Part shown: one piece after another, positions 7,804 through 16,087 of the stretch | Layout: every line of letters begins with the position of its first letter | Position numbering within the stretch: position 1 is the first letter of the stretch | DNA from: Microbacterium testaceum StLB037 | Lineage (GTDB): Bacteria; Actinomycetota; Actinomycetes; Actinomycetales; Microbacteriaceae | Reading direction: 5' to 3' | NCBI RefSeq assembly: GCF_008763945.1 | Contig: NZ_VTQH01000001.1 | Coordinates: 1,364,110-1,428,109 of the forward strand | DNA: 64,000 bases | The notes under the pieces: model-generated | Databases searched by the model: none | What the model was told of the DNA's origin: nothing | What the model saw: the letters and a program-made list of their open reading frames with translations, nothing else | Position numbers and translations under genes: made by a program

Positions 7804-9798
7804 ATGAGTGAATTCTGGTTTCTGTTTCTTCATGGGATCAACGCGCCTGCCGAGGATGCCTGGCGATTGACGCTCGACCAGGCGCTTGCGCGTTCTGGAC
7901 ATGAATCTGTCGATCCCGAACGCTTGATTAGCCCTGATTACCGGGCCGCGCTTCGAGGAGAAGTCGATCGCGCCGTTGCGCCTCCCCAAACTTGGAGACG
8001 TCCAGGCAAAGATGAGCTGCGCAAGGCGCAGACCACCTACGCGGCTCGGATGGCGTTCCTTGAGGCGCACCTCCGACCATTGGCGAACGGTGTTCCCGCG
8101 TTCATGCGCACGCCCGAGTTCAACTCCGTGCCTCCGCTAGGCCCCGTACTCGAAGATGCGCGAAACTACGCGCGTTCGCCCGACGTTCGAGCGGCAGTCC
8201 ACCGGATTGTCCTGAACGCTCTCGAGGTCGTGCCGCCGGGAGCCAAGATCGTGATTCTCGCTCACAGCCTTGGATCGGTTGTCGCCGCGGACATTCTGAA
8301 GAAATTGCCCGCGACGATCTACGTCCCGGTACTGGTCACGATAGGTAGTCCTCTTGGGGGAATCTCAAAGTTTCGCACCCAGAATCTAGACGACTTCCCC
8401 TTCGATAAGGTCGGCGGCTGGGTGAATGTTTTCGATCCACGAGATCCCGTGACGTCGGGCCGAGGGCTGAGCGACCGATACAAGTCGGTCTTAGATGTTG
8501 CGGTCGCCCTTCAGGATTGGATGGTCCCAGCCCTCATCCACGAGCACGGAGGCGAGTATTACTGCGCGCACGCGGCGGTTGCCTCAGCCGTCGCACTGGG
8601 TGTTGTGGGCAGTGATATGGCCAGCGTGATTGGCGAAGCGCCGGACGCAGCACGAGGGCTGGAGCTTGCGTTGCTACAGTCCCTCTACCTGCGCGAACTC
8701 GCAAAGCGGCTTCCCGCTGATCTCGATCGGCTCGCCCGGTTTGAGCGGGCACGAAGCGTCATCGCGGCTGACAACACGAGGGCCGCGGCAGCCTTGCACG
8801 CGGCAGACCCGTCCGTGGCACCACTCCAACCTTCGGACTTCTTGCAGCGCCCAGAGATGAAGATCCGTGGCGTTTGGGCGGATGAGACTCTGATCGCGCT
8901 CGCAATCATGCTGGGGTCGGGCGCTCCCGCGGCTCCGTTCGACATCGAAACGAAACCTGACACAGATGAGCGTCGACAGGCGCTCGTTTCCACTTTGAGT
9001 CTCATCCGTCTGAACAGATCCGAGCCGACTGACGTGGACATCGTCGAAGCAGTCTTCTCAGCTCGCAAGGAGGTCGACGACTACCTTGCCCATGGCATGT
9101 CTTGGATGCCTATCGCGCTCGTGGCCGGCGGCGTGATTACATTGGCGGCCACAGGCATCGGGCTTGCGGCCGCAGTCCCGGCCGGTCTCGCGGGTGCGGC
9201 TGTAATCACCTCGACGCTTGCAGCCTTCGGTCCAGGGGGAATGATGGGCGGTCTTGCGACGCTGGCAGCGCTCTCGGGCGCCGGAGCAGGGATGGCCGGG
9301 GCGGGCGCGGGCGCGGTAATCGGAGCAAACGGCGTTATCAGGCCAGCGCCGAACCTGTTTTCGCAGGCGCTGGAAGAGGCCATCGCGACATCGGGGGCGG
9401 ACGCGCTTCGCGGCCTGCTCACTTCAGTCCTCACCCTGGTGGCGGTTCAGGAGGAGCTCAAGTTCTCCAGCCAGCGCAGTCAATCGCTCCGCGCGTGCCT
9501 GAATGCCAAGGCACAGATCTCCCTCCGAATCAATGAACACGAATTGATCGATCCGAAATCCTCGGGTGCGAAGATTGCTCGGCAGCAGCATGCGTTGCTT
9601 GAGAAAGCTTGTACATGGCTCCGGGGAGATGAGAGAGCGGCGTCTGACGAAGCGCGCAACGCGAAGCGAGTCGCGACGGCATATGAAGAGGCGCTCGCTG
9701 GTCGAGAGCAACTTTTGGGTGAACTGTTATCTGCCCCGATGCAAGGCCGCGACGGGCACGCTGAGGGAGGTCCCGTCGACGACGGAGGGCCACGTTGA
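7804..9798 (+). CDS. Alpha/beta hydrolase fused to a glycine-rich membrane segment
   Basis: Protein of 664 residues from the ATG at 7804; two in-frame GTGs lie just upstream. The N-terminal 270 residues look like a lipase/esterase-type alpha/beta hydrolase: FLFLHGINAP near the start (oxyanion region), the nucleophile elbow AHSLGS with Ser about 155, a likely acid in FDPRDPV (Asp about 214) and a likely catalytic His near 255 in CAHAAV. A charged helical middle follows, then a very hydrophobic Gly/Ala-rich stretch (about 430-515) able to form two or three membrane helices of the glycine-zipper kind, then a soluble C-terminus. The substrate is unknown. A lipase head joined to a membrane-inserting segment, in a region with restriction genes, could be a membrane-damaging defence effector; that is inference. 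Confidence 0.8.
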   Translation: MSEFWFLFLHGINAPAEDAWRLTLDQALARSGHESVDPERLISPDYRAALRGEVDRAVAPPQTWRRPGKDELRKAQTTYAARMAFLEAHLRPLANGVPAFMRTPEFNSVPPLGPVLEDARNYARSPDVRAAVHRIVLNALEVVPPGAKIVILAHSLGSVVAADILKKLPATIYVPVLVTIGSPLGGISKFRTQNLDDFPFDKVGGWVNVFDPRDPVTSGRGLSDRYKSVLDVAVALQDWMVPALIHEHGGEYYCAHAAVASAVALGVVGSDMASVIGEAPDAARGLELALLQSLYLRELAKRLPADLDRLARFERARSVIAADNTRAAAALHAADPSVAPLQPSDFLQRPEMKIRGVWADETLIALAIMLGSGAPAAPFDIETKPDTDERRQALVSTLSLIRLNRSEPTDVDIVEAVFSARKEVDDYLAHGMSWMPIALVAGGVITLAATGIGLAAAVPAGLAGAAVITSTLAAFGPGGMMGGLATLAALSGAGAGMAGAGAGAVIGANGVIRPAPNLFSQALEEAIATSGADALRGLLTSVLTLVAVQEELKFSSQRSQSLRACLNAKAQISLRINEHELIDPKSSGAKIARQQHALLEKACTWLRGDERAASDEARNAKRVATAYEEALAGREQLLGELLSAPMQGRDGHAEGGPVDDGGPR

Positions 9799-9906
9799 GG
9801 CGGTGCCCGACCTCGACTTCAGGCGGATCTCCCCGTCCTCTCACGAGCAGTCGGACCACTGGCCATAAACGGAGACAGGCCGCCACGATCAAGGGAGGAT
9901 TCTGAT

Positions 9907-10470
9907 ATGCCCCAGCCCCTCCGCTACGCCATCAACACCACCCTCGACGGCTGCTGCCACCACGAGGCCGGCTTGCCGCCCGACGCGGAATCCATGGCGT
10001 TCTGGACCGACGAACTCCGCCGCTCCGACACACTCCTCTACGGCCGCGTCACCTACGAGCTGATGGAAGGTGCGTGGCGCCGGCCCGAGTCGGGGGAGTG
10101 GCCCGACTGGATGGACGACAGTGAGGTCACGTTCTCGGAGGTGATGGATCCGATGCGGAAGGTCGTGGCATCCGGAACCCTCGCCGCCGTCGATTGGAAC
10201 GCCGAACTCATCCGGGGCGACGTCGTCGACGCCGTCCGACGACTCAAGGAACGGCCGGGGCAGGGCATCGCGCTGGGCGGCGTGAAGCTCCCCGCGACGC
10301 TCGCGGCCCGCGGGCTCATCGATGAGTACACCTTCGTCGTGCATCCGGTCGTCGCGGGGCGCGGACCACGGCTGCTCGACGGCATTCGGGATCAGATCCA
10401 CCTCGAGCTCGTCGAGCAGCGTGCGTTCGCCTCGGGCGCGATGATGCAGCGCTACCGACCGGTCTCATAG
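9907..10470 (+). CDS. RibD C-terminal/DHFR-family reductase, copy 1
   Basis: Protein of 187 residues with a strong ribosome binding site (AAGGGAGG) ahead of the ATG. It belongs to the dihydrofolate reductase-like family related to the C-terminal domain of RibD: NADPH-site features VASGTL near residue 80 and LGGVKLP near 118, and the C-terminal VVHPVVAGRGPRLLDG. These proteins are NAD(P)H-dependent reductases of mostly unknown substrate. It is the full-length relative of the gene at 13283-13843; most residues are identical by eye. A hairpin terminator and a truncated OYE gene lie immediately downstream in convergent orientation, the arrangement also left at 14753-15926. Confidence 0.88.
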   Translation: MPQPLRYAINTTLDGCCHHEAGLPPDAESMAFWTDELRRSDTLLYGRVTYELMEGAWRRPESGEWPDWMDDSEVTFSEVMDPMRKVVASGTLAAVDWNAELIRGDVVDAVRRLKERPGQGIALGGVKLPATLAARGLIDEYTFVVHPVVAGRGPRLLDGIRDQIHLELVEQRAFASGAMMQRYRPVS

Positions 10471-10474
10471 GAGA

Positions 10475-10505
10475 GGGCCCCGCGCGAACTGGTCGCGCGA
10501 GGCCC
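10475..10505. terminator. Bidirectional hairpin between reductase copy 1 and the OYE remnant
   Basis: GGGCCCCGCGCGA pairs with TCGCGCGAGGCCC around the 5-base loop ACTGG, with one mismatch in 13 pairs. It sits 5 bases after the reductase stop and just beyond the end of the convergent OYE remnant. A closely related, longer perfect hairpin occurs at 14802-14836. Confidence 0.75.
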
Positions 10506-10518
10506 CGGCATCCGGAAC

Positions 10519-10764
10519 TCAGTCCTGGAGGAACGGGTAGTCGGTGTATCCGGTCTCGCCGCCGCCGTACACGGTGGCCTGGTTTACCTCGTTCTCGTCG
10601 GCGCCCTTCTGCCAGCGGGTGACGAGGTCGGGGTTGGCGATCGCGGGGCGACCGACGGCGACCAGGTCGGCGACGCCATCTTCGACGGCGGTGACGGCCT
10701 CGTCGCGCGTGGTCATGCGCGAGAAGCCGGAGTTGACGATGAAGGTGCGGCGCCGCGGGGTCGG
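10519..10764 (-). pseudogene. C-terminal remnant of an Old Yellow Enzyme gene
   Basis: The minus strand encodes about 80 residues (FIVNSGFSRMTTRDEA ... LVAVGRPAIANPDLVTRW ... YTDYPFLQD) that match almost residue for residue the last 80 of the intact OYE at 14850-15926. The FMN-binding barrel before this point is absent, and the frame runs into unrelated residues up to about 10824. It cannot be functional alone. It shows that the reductase-OYE pair was once duplicated. Confidence 0.85.
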
Positions 10765-10825
10765 CACCCAATGAGGCCGGTAGACGGCCGCGACGCGCAG
10801 CGGGTGCGCGCCGCGACCGCACACG

Positions 10826-11281
10826 TCACTCCGCCGCGACCGACGCGCTCCACGTCACGCCGAAGCGGTCGGTCAGCATGCCGAAGCCGGCGCTCCACGC
10901 CGATGCGGCGAGGGGTTCGACGATCGTGGCATCCGTCGACAGGGTGTCCCAGTAGCCCTGGAGCTCCTCGAGGGTGGGGGTGCTGATCGAGACGAACAGC
11001 GACTGGTCGGTGACCGTGGTGTTGTTCTCGCGGTGGGTGGCGCCGGGGGCTGCGATGCCGCCCTCGGTGCGTCCGGGGATGTCGTAGCCCATGATGCGGA
11101 AGCCGTTCTCGCCGGCGACCAGGCCGAAGACGACCTTCTCGGCGCCGGGGATCTCGGCCGGCATGCCGAAGTCGGCGTAGGTGTTGACGACGAGGTGGCC
11201 GCCGAAGACGGACTGGTAGAACTCGAGCGCCTGGCGGACATCGCCGCGGAAGTTCAGGTGGGTGGTGGTCTGCACGGGCAT
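10826..11281 (-). CDS. PhnB/VOC-family protein
   Basis: Protein of 151 residues typical of the PhnB-like branch of the vicinal oxygen chelate (glyoxalase/dioxygenase fold) superfamily: start MPVQTTTHLNFRGDVRQAL, then FYQSVFGG near residue 22 and the C-terminal GFGMLTDRFGVTW. These small dimeric proteins often lack a known reaction. It is transcribed away from the WYL regulator at 11379; the 97-base gap contains both promoters, and such regulators often control their divergent VOC neighbour. The 3' end lies next to the OYE remnant. Confidence 0.88.
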   Translation of the reverse strand: MPVQTTTHLNFRGDVRQALEFYQSVFGGHLVVNTYADFGMPAEIPGAEKVVFGLVAGENGFRIMGYDIPGRTEGGIAAPGATHRENNTTVTDQSLFVSISTPTLEELQGYWDTLSTDATIVEPLAASAWSAGFGMLTDRFGVTWSASVAAE

Positions 11282-11378
11282 GTCTGCTCCTCGATGAATG
11301 GCCGGGATCGGCTCGTGAGATCACGTTCCCACCCGTATAGGTCGGTTTCTGTCCTAGACCGCGACTACGGTCAGATGC

Positions 11379-12365
11379 ATGGCCACGACGTCGCGATTGC
11401 TCACCCTGCTGTCGCTGCTGCAGGCGCGGCGGGACTGGCCGGGGTCGGTGTTGGCGTCGCGGCTGGATGTCAGCGATCGCACAGTGCGGCGCGACATCGA
11501 TCGCCTCCGTGAGATGGGCTACCGGATCGAGACGACGATGGGCCCCGACGGGGGATACCGCCTCGACGCGGGCGCCGAGATGCCGCCGCTGTTGTTCGAC
11601 GACGATCAGGCGCTCGCGGTCGCGATCGCTCTGCGCGCGGCTCCCGCGTCGGGTGCGGACATCGGTGAGGCGGCGGTGCGCGCTCTCGCGACGATGCGGC
11701 AGGTGCTGCCATCGCGGCTGCGGCATCGGCTCGACGCGGTGGAGGTGACCACGGTGGGCCGTCCCGGGGAAGCGCCGGTCGCTGCCGTTCCGCTGGAGGT
11801 GCTGCTGACGCTCGCGCAGGCGGTGCGCGATCGTGTGTCGATCCGCTTCGACTACCTGCCGAGGGGCGAGGGAGAACCTCAGCCTCGACGTATCGAGCCC
11901 CATCACCTCGTGGCATCCCACGGCCGGTGGTACCTGCTCGGGTGGGATCTCGAGCGCGAGGACTGGCGGCTCTTCTCGGCGGATCGCGTGCGACCCCGGG
12001 TGCCGCACGGGGCTCCGTTCGTGCCGCGGGTCGTGCCGGGCGGGGACGTCGACGCGTTCGTATCCGCGCGGTTCAAGGGATCGGACACGAACGAGTGGCC
12101 CTGCCGCGGGACCGTGCTGCTGCACGCGCCGGCGCGGGACGTGCTGCCCTTCGCGGGCGACGGCGTCGTTACCGCCGTCGACGACGAGCGCTGCAACCTC
12201 GAGGTCGGGTCGTGGTCGTGGGGTGCGCTCGCCGCGTCGTTCGGGCGGTTTGAGGTGGCGATGGAGGTCGTGGGGCCGCAGGAGTTGGCGGATGCGTTCG
12301 CGGTGCAGGCGGGGCGGTTTGCGGCGGCGGGCTCTTCCGCGGGGGAGCCGCGGCGAGGAAGCTAG
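11379..12365 (+). CDS. YafY-type HTH/WYL-domain transcriptional regulator
   Basis: Protein of 328 residues. An N-terminal winged helix of the HTH_11 kind (LLSLLQARRDWPGSVLA, then LDVSDRTVRRDIDRLRE at about 27-43, and YRIETTMGPDGGYRLD) is followed by a WYL domain (about 145-215) with HHLVASHGRWYLLGWD as its signature. WYL domains sense small ligands or nucleic acids. It is divergent from the PhnB-like gene and probably represses or activates it and itself. The 3' end carries extra Gly/Ser residues and runs into a 26-base piece of the duplicated reductase gene. Confidence 0.9.
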   Translation: MATTSRLLTLLSLLQARRDWPGSVLASRLDVSDRTVRRDIDRLREMGYRIETTMGPDGGYRLDAGAEMPPLLFDDDQALAVAIALRAAPASGADIGEAAVRALATMRQVLPSRLRHRLDAVEVTTVGRPGEAPVAAVPLEVLLTLAQAVRDRVSIRFDYLPRGEGEPQPRRIEPHHLVASHGRWYLLGWDLEREDWRLFSADRVRPRVPHGAPFVPRVVPGGDVDAFVSARFKGSDTNEWPCRGTVLLHAPARDVLPFAGDGVVTAVDDERCNLEVGSWSWGALAASFGRFEVAMEVVGPQELADAFAVQAGRFAAAGSSAGEPRRGS

Positions 12366-12391
12366 CGGCATGACCCAGCCCCTCCGCTACG
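12366..12391 (+). repeat. 26-bp remnant of the reductase gene start (direct repeat, left copy)
   Basis: Identical over 26 bases to 13279-13304, which is the start of reductase copy 2: CGGC, the ATG and the codons for MTQPLRY. After that the match stops and 890 bases of other sequence follow. It marks the left edge of the inserted or duplicated segment carrying the 12637-13218 gene. Confidence 0.85.
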
Positions 12392-12636
12392 GAGTGTGCG
12401 CGGCGCGTCACCGGCCGGCATAGCGACAAGCGCATCAACCGAGAATGTGATCCCGACTTCCGTGCGATGAGCACGGGCACACCGACCTGTCAGCGGGCAC
12501 CTCGCGGGCAGACGTGCAGCACTCCTCAGGTTGCTCGGGCATGAGCTGCTGGCGGCCAATCCGAAGTCGGCAACATGAACCGAAACGTCTCGAATTCAGT
12601 AGTGATCCTCGCCAGGCCCTGCCGCTAGCCTCAGCT

Positions 12637-13218
12637 ATGGCCGACACGAAGCAGACAAAGACCATAGGCGAGCATCACGCGGCAGCCGAACTGGCTCGGC
12701 GCGGTTGGGCTCCCGCATTGACTCGAGATGGACTCGAGCGAACCGACATCTTGGCCGTTAAGGCTGAAGGCGCGAGTCGCCGGCTCGTCGAAATACAGGT
12801 CAAGACCGCGCGCGGCGAGAAGGCGGGGCGCGTCAGCTGGCCGCTGGGGAACAAATCACAGGCCCCAAGCGCCCACGGACGAGAGTTCTTCGTCCTGGTA
12901 GCCGTCCCCCTGGACCATTCCGTGAGGCCGCGCAGCTTCGTGGTTCCACGTATGCACGTAGCCGCAGCAGCTTGGATTGCGCACATGAACTGGTTGACCG
13001 ATCCGGACGCGGCCATCGGAAAGCGCAACGCGCCGGTCGACCGATCGAGGGTCGGCGTGGACGCGTTCGTTCGGTACGAAGATCGTTGGGATTTGCTCGA
13101 GCTCGACCAGGCGGCCGCGCCGGTCCTGCTGCCCTCGATCTACCGAAAGTATGCACTCTCGCCGCGGGTGGGACTACGAGAAGACCACGAGTGGCAACGA
13201 GGACTGCCGGAATGGTGA
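12637..13218 (+). CDS. PD-(D/E)XK-like protein of unknown function
   Basis: Protein of 193 residues from the ATG at 12637; the frame is open further upstream, but that part reads like non-coding sequence. The N-terminus has a nuclease-fold pattern: Glu12 in a helix (TIGEHHAAAEL), Asp37 in RTDILA, and VEIQVKT at 51-57, giving D...(E/Q)-x-K, as in DUF4365-like or resolvase-like proteins. A small stand-alone nuclease or a degenerate relative is the best reading. It lies alone between two pieces of the reductase gene, so it is probably cargo acquired with that segment. The C-terminal half shows no motif I recognise. Confidence 0.7.
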   Translation: MADTKQTKTIGEHHAAAELARRGWAPALTRDGLERTDILAVKAEGASRRLVEIQVKTARGEKAGRVSWPLGNKSQAPSAHGREFFVLVAVPLDHSVRPRSFVVPRMHVAAAAWIAHMNWLTDPDAAIGKRNAPVDRSRVGVDAFVRYEDRWDLLELDQAAAPVLLPSIYRKYALSPRVGLREDHEWQRGLPEW

Positions 13219-13278
13219 AGCCCGCGAGCATGTCGAGCGCATCGACGCCGCCTGGGGGAGAAGAAGCGGATTGGCAGC

Positions 13279-13304
13279 CGGCATGACCCAGCCCCTCCGC
13301 TACG
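13279..13304 (+). repeat. 26-bp direct repeat, right copy, at the start of reductase copy 2
   Basis: Right-hand partner of 12366-12391. Together the two copies bracket a segment of about 890 bases containing one small gene. Confidence 0.85.
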
Positions 13305-13843
13305 CCATCAACGTCACCCTCGCCGGCTGCGTGCATCACGAAGCGGGCCTGCCGCCGGACGAGGAGTCCATGGCGTTCTGGACCGACGAGCTGCGCCGCT
13401 CCGACACCCTCCTCTACGGCCGCGTCACCTACGAGTTGATGGAGGGCGCGTGGCGCCGACCGGAATCGGGGGAGTGGCCGGACTGGATGGATGCCAGTGA
13501 GGTCGCGTTCTCGGAAGTGATGGATCCGATGCGGAAGGTCGTGGCATCCGGAACCCTCGACGCCGTCGACTGGAACGCCGAACTGGTGCGGGGTGATGTG
13601 GTCGAGGCTGTTCGGCGGCTTAAGGAAGAACCGGGGCGCGGGATCGCGCTCGGTGGGGTGAAGCTTCCTGCGGTGCTCGCGGCGGAGGGGCTCGTCGACG
13701 AGTTCACGTTCGTGGTGCATCCGGCGATTGCGGGTCGAGGGCCTCGTCTGCTCGATGGCATACAGAATCAGGTGAAGCTCGAGCTGGTGGAGCAGTCGAA
13801 TTTTCTGGCGGGTGCCAGGGTGCAGCGATACCGGCCGGCTTGA
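13283..13843 (+). CDS. RibD C-terminal/DHFR-family reductase, copy 2
   Basis: Protein of 186 residues, start MTQPLRYAIN; an upstream open extension of 44 codons is not conserved in copy 1 and is ignored. The same reductase family and the same features as 9907-10470 (VASGTL, LGGVKLP, VVHPAIAGRGPRLLDG). Most differences between the copies are conservative and scattered, so both appear functional and have diverged for some time. There is no terminator hairpin after this copy; instead about 900 bases with one small gene separate it from the 3' remnant at 14753-14788 and the intact OYE. Confidence 0.88.
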   Translation: MTQPLRYAINVTLAGCVHHEAGLPPDEESMAFWTDELRRSDTLLYGRVTYELMEGAWRRPESGEWPDWMDASEVAFSEVMDPMRKVVASGTLDAVDWNAELVRGDVVEAVRRLKEEPGRGIALGGVKLPAVLAAEGLVDEFTFVVHPAIAGRGPRLLDGIQNQVKLELVEQSNFLAGARVQRYRPA

Positions 13844-14068
13844 GTCGCCGAAGCGCTCTCCTGCCGAATGATCGCCTCCCGGGGCCGCTGACGTCTTCGC
13901 TGGCTACGCGGCAGCGTGGAGCAGGGCCGCAGCGAGTTGAAGATCGCGCGCTGCCCCGGTGGGGGTTACACGTTGCCCGTACGGTCGCGCCCGCACTCGA
14001 ACGGATTCGGGTCACCCTCGGCACTGTCTCCAACGGGGCGGCGGCGCCTTCTAGACCCTACTGGCGGT

Positions 14069-14104
14069 ATGGAGCAGTGTATGGTGCACAGCATGGTGCA
14101 GTAC
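14069..14104. repeat. Three iteron-like 12-bp repeats upstream of 14127
   Basis: ATGGAGCA at 14069, ATGGTGCA at 14081 and ATGGTGCA at 14093 are spaced exactly 12 bases apart. GTGTA (14077) and TACAC (14102) form a weak inverted repeat around the last two. Such phased repeats ahead of a gene are usually protein binding sites, for autoregulation or as replication-type iterons. Confidence 0.55.
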
Positions 14105-14126
14105 ACCAGACAGGGAGAGGACGATC

Positions 14127-14645
14127 ATGAGTCGATTTGCCGGGGAAGAAACGCAATCTATTGAGGTGCCCGCGCGCTTCGCCGCGCAAGTGGCGCAGCT
14201 CGTTGCGATGCTCAAGGCTCACCCGAAGGTGCAGAAGGAGCTGGCGAGAGTCATCGCCGATGGCACCGTCAGCCAGCCGATGCGCCCTGACTATCCGCTT
14301 TGGGATGATGCGGACATCATTGCGCTCGCAAATTCCCGGACGAAGACCGCAGGGAATTACCGAGCCATCATGGACGCCATAATTCGCGAGGACCACGTTG
14401 ATGAATGGGTCGCCGTAAGTCAGCTGAGCGAATGGACCGGCCTTGAGGTGTCTGAGGTGAGGGCCTTCCGCACACACCTGTACCGCCACATTCATGCGCA
14501 TTTCGGAGGCAAATACGCAGATGCGCCGTTCACTGGCGCTTGGGGAACGGAGCTTTCCCCCAGTCGTGGACGTGCCGTCTACTACCGTGTGTCAAAAGAG
14601 TGCGCTTATCAGTGGGAGCGGGTACAGGATTCGCTCATTCATTGA
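14127..14645 (+). CDS. Unknown protein with a possible DNA-binding helix-turn-helix
   Basis: Protein of 172 residues with a good ribosome binding site (GGAGAGG) before the ATG. I do not recognise the family. The segment WVAVSQLSEWTGLEVSEVRA (about residues 94-113) looks like a helix-turn-helix, and the preceding half is helical and charged. Three 12-base repeats lie just upstream, which would suit binding by its own product. It sits alone between reductase copy 2 and the 3' remnant of the same gene family. Function unknown; a regulator or a replication/partition-type protein would fit. Confidence 0.6.
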   Translation: MSRFAGEETQSIEVPARFAAQVAQLVAMLKAHPKVQKELARVIADGTVSQPMRPDYPLWDDADIIALANSRTKTAGNYRAIMDAIIREDHVDEWVAVSQLSEWTGLEVSEVRAFRTHLYRHIHAHFGGKYADAPFTGAWGTELSPSRGRAVYYRVSKECAYQWERVQDSLIH

Positions 14646-14752
14646 ATTCCTGCGATTCGACCATCGCCGCTTACTTGATGGTGGGAGGCGAGGGGCGGGG
14701 CGGGAAGCAAAAGTGCCAATCGAAGTTAGCTCGACGCCGTCAAGTCGGAGAA

Positions 14753-14788
14753 GTTCCGCTGGAGGGCGATCGTGCAGCGCTACCGGCC
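14753..14788 (+). pseudogene. 3'-terminal remnant of the reductase gene
   Basis: The last codons before 14788 read QRYRP, and GTGCAGCGCTACCGGCC (14772-14788) matches the 3' end of copy 2 (13820-13836) with one difference. The preceding 20 bases are weakly similar to copy 1. It is followed by the same terminator and the same convergent OYE gene as at copy 1, so this was the original 3' junction of the pair. Confidence 0.7.
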
Positions 14789-14801
14789 CTGCGTAACGCG
14801 A

Positions 14802-14836
14802 AAGGGCCCCGCGCGAACGAGTCGCGCGGGGCCCTT
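14802..14836. terminator. Strong hairpin terminator downstream of the OYE gene
   Basis: AAGGGCCCCGCGCGA and TCGCGCGGGGCCCTT form a perfect 15-bp stem with the 5-base loop ACGAG. It lies 14 bases beyond the OYE stop on the minus strand and can also stop plus-strand transcription. Homologous to the hairpin at 10475-10505. Confidence 0.85.
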
Positions 14837-14849
14837 GCAGCAGGACTGA

Positions 14850-15926
14850 TCAGCCCTGCAGGAACGGGTAGTCCGTGTAGCCGCGCTCGTCGCCGCCGTA
14901 GACGGAGGCCTGGTCGACCTCGTTCTCGTCGGCGCCCTTCTGCCAGCGGGTGACGAGGTCGGGGTTGGCGATGGCGGGGCGGCCGACGGCAACCAGGTCG
15001 GCGAGGTCCTTCTCGACCACCGAGACGGCCTCGTCGCGCGTGGTGACGCTCGAGAAGCCGGAGTTGATGATGAAGGTGCCGCCGAAGGTGCGGCGGAGGT
15101 CCTGGATGAGGTCGCCGGCGGGGTCGGCGTGCAGCACGCTCAGGTACGCAAGTCCCAGGGGAGCGAGGCCCGACACGAGCGCCTCGTAGGTGGCGCGGGT
15201 CTCGGCGTCGTCGGTCTCCCAGACGTCCTGGATGTTGTGCGCGGGCGAGATGCGGATGCCGACGCGCGTCGCGCCGACCTCGGCCACGACGGCCTGCGCG
15301 ACCTCGATGACGAAGCGGGCGCGGGCCTCGGGCGATCCACCGTACGCGTCGGTGCGCTGGTTCGATGCGGGCGAGAGGAACTCGTGCAGCAGGTAGCCGT
15401 TGGCACCGTGCAGCTCGACGCCGTCGAAGCCGGCATCGACCGCCTTGCGGGCAGCGGCGACGAACTCGTCGCGGACAATGGCGAGCTCCTCGGTCTCGAG
15501 AGCGTGCGGGGTGGCGTAGGCGACCTTCGTGCCGTCGGCCAGGCGCGTCTCGCCGTCGATCGCGATCGCCGAGGGGGCGACGATGCGGTCGGTTCCGGTG
15601 ATCTCGGGGTGCGTGACGCGTCCGCCGTTCATGAGCTGCATGAAGACGGTGCCGCCCTCGGCGTGCACGGCGTCGGCGACCTTTGCCCAGCCCGCGGCCT
15701 GAGCGTCGGTCACGATGCCCGGCTGGCCCGGGTACGCGCGCGACTCGTCGCTCGGGAAAACACCCTCGGTGACCAGCAGGCCGATGCCGGCGCGCTGCGC
15801 GTAGTACTTCGCGACGATCGGACCGGGGACTCCGTCGGCGTCGGCGCGCAGGCGGGTCATGGGGGCGAGCGAGACGCGGTTGCGGACGCCGATCTCTCCG
15901 ACGGTGGTGGGGGCGAACAGGCTCAT
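14850..15926 (-). CDS. Old Yellow Enzyme-family NADH:flavin oxidoreductase
   Basis: Protein of 358 residues; start MSLFAPTTVGEI at 15926 with an AAAGGA ribosome binding site. An FMN-dependent TIM-barrel ene-reductase: ELHGANGYLLHEFLSP near residue 180, TDAYGG near 205 and the C-terminal phosphate-binding VAVGRPAIANPDLV. It reduces activated C=C bonds in aldehydes, ketones and similar electrophiles with NAD(P)H, and is commonly linked to stress or detoxification. A shorter duplicate lies at 10519-10764. The segment MQLMNGGRVTHP replaces the more usual QLWHVGR, a normal subfamily variation. Confidence 0.93.
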   Translation of the reverse strand: MSLFAPTTVGEIGVRNRVSLAPMTRLRADADGVPGPIVAKYYAQRAGIGLLVTEGVFPSDESRAYPGQPGIVTDAQAAGWAKVADAVHAEGGTVFMQLMNGGRVTHPEITGTDRIVAPSAIAIDGETRLADGTKVAYATPHALETEELAIVRDEFVAAARKAVDAGFDGVELHGANGYLLHEFLSPASNQRTDAYGGSPEARARFVIEVAQAVVAEVGATRVGIRISPAHNIQDVWETDDAETRATYEALVSGLAPLGLAYLSVLHADPAGDLIQDLRRTFGGTFIINSGFSSVTTRDEAVSVVEKDLADLVAVGRPAIANPDLVTRWQKGADENEVDQASVYGGDERGYTDYPFLQG

Positions 15927-16087
15927 GGGTGTCCTTTCGAGGGGGAACAGGGCCGTGGCTTGCCAACCCGGAGAGCGCAATCGGTATTCCATGCGCGCAG
16001 GTCGACGGCGTGTCGCCCGGCGGGGTTGTGGCCGGCGGGCGGGCTTCGCCAGGATCGGGGCATGAGCATCACCTCGAGGAAGCCTTG

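Noticed and set aside
5720..15926. Insertion sequence as the cause of the reductase duplications
   Set aside because: No transposase, terminal inverted repeats or target-site duplication of IS type is visible at the junctions.
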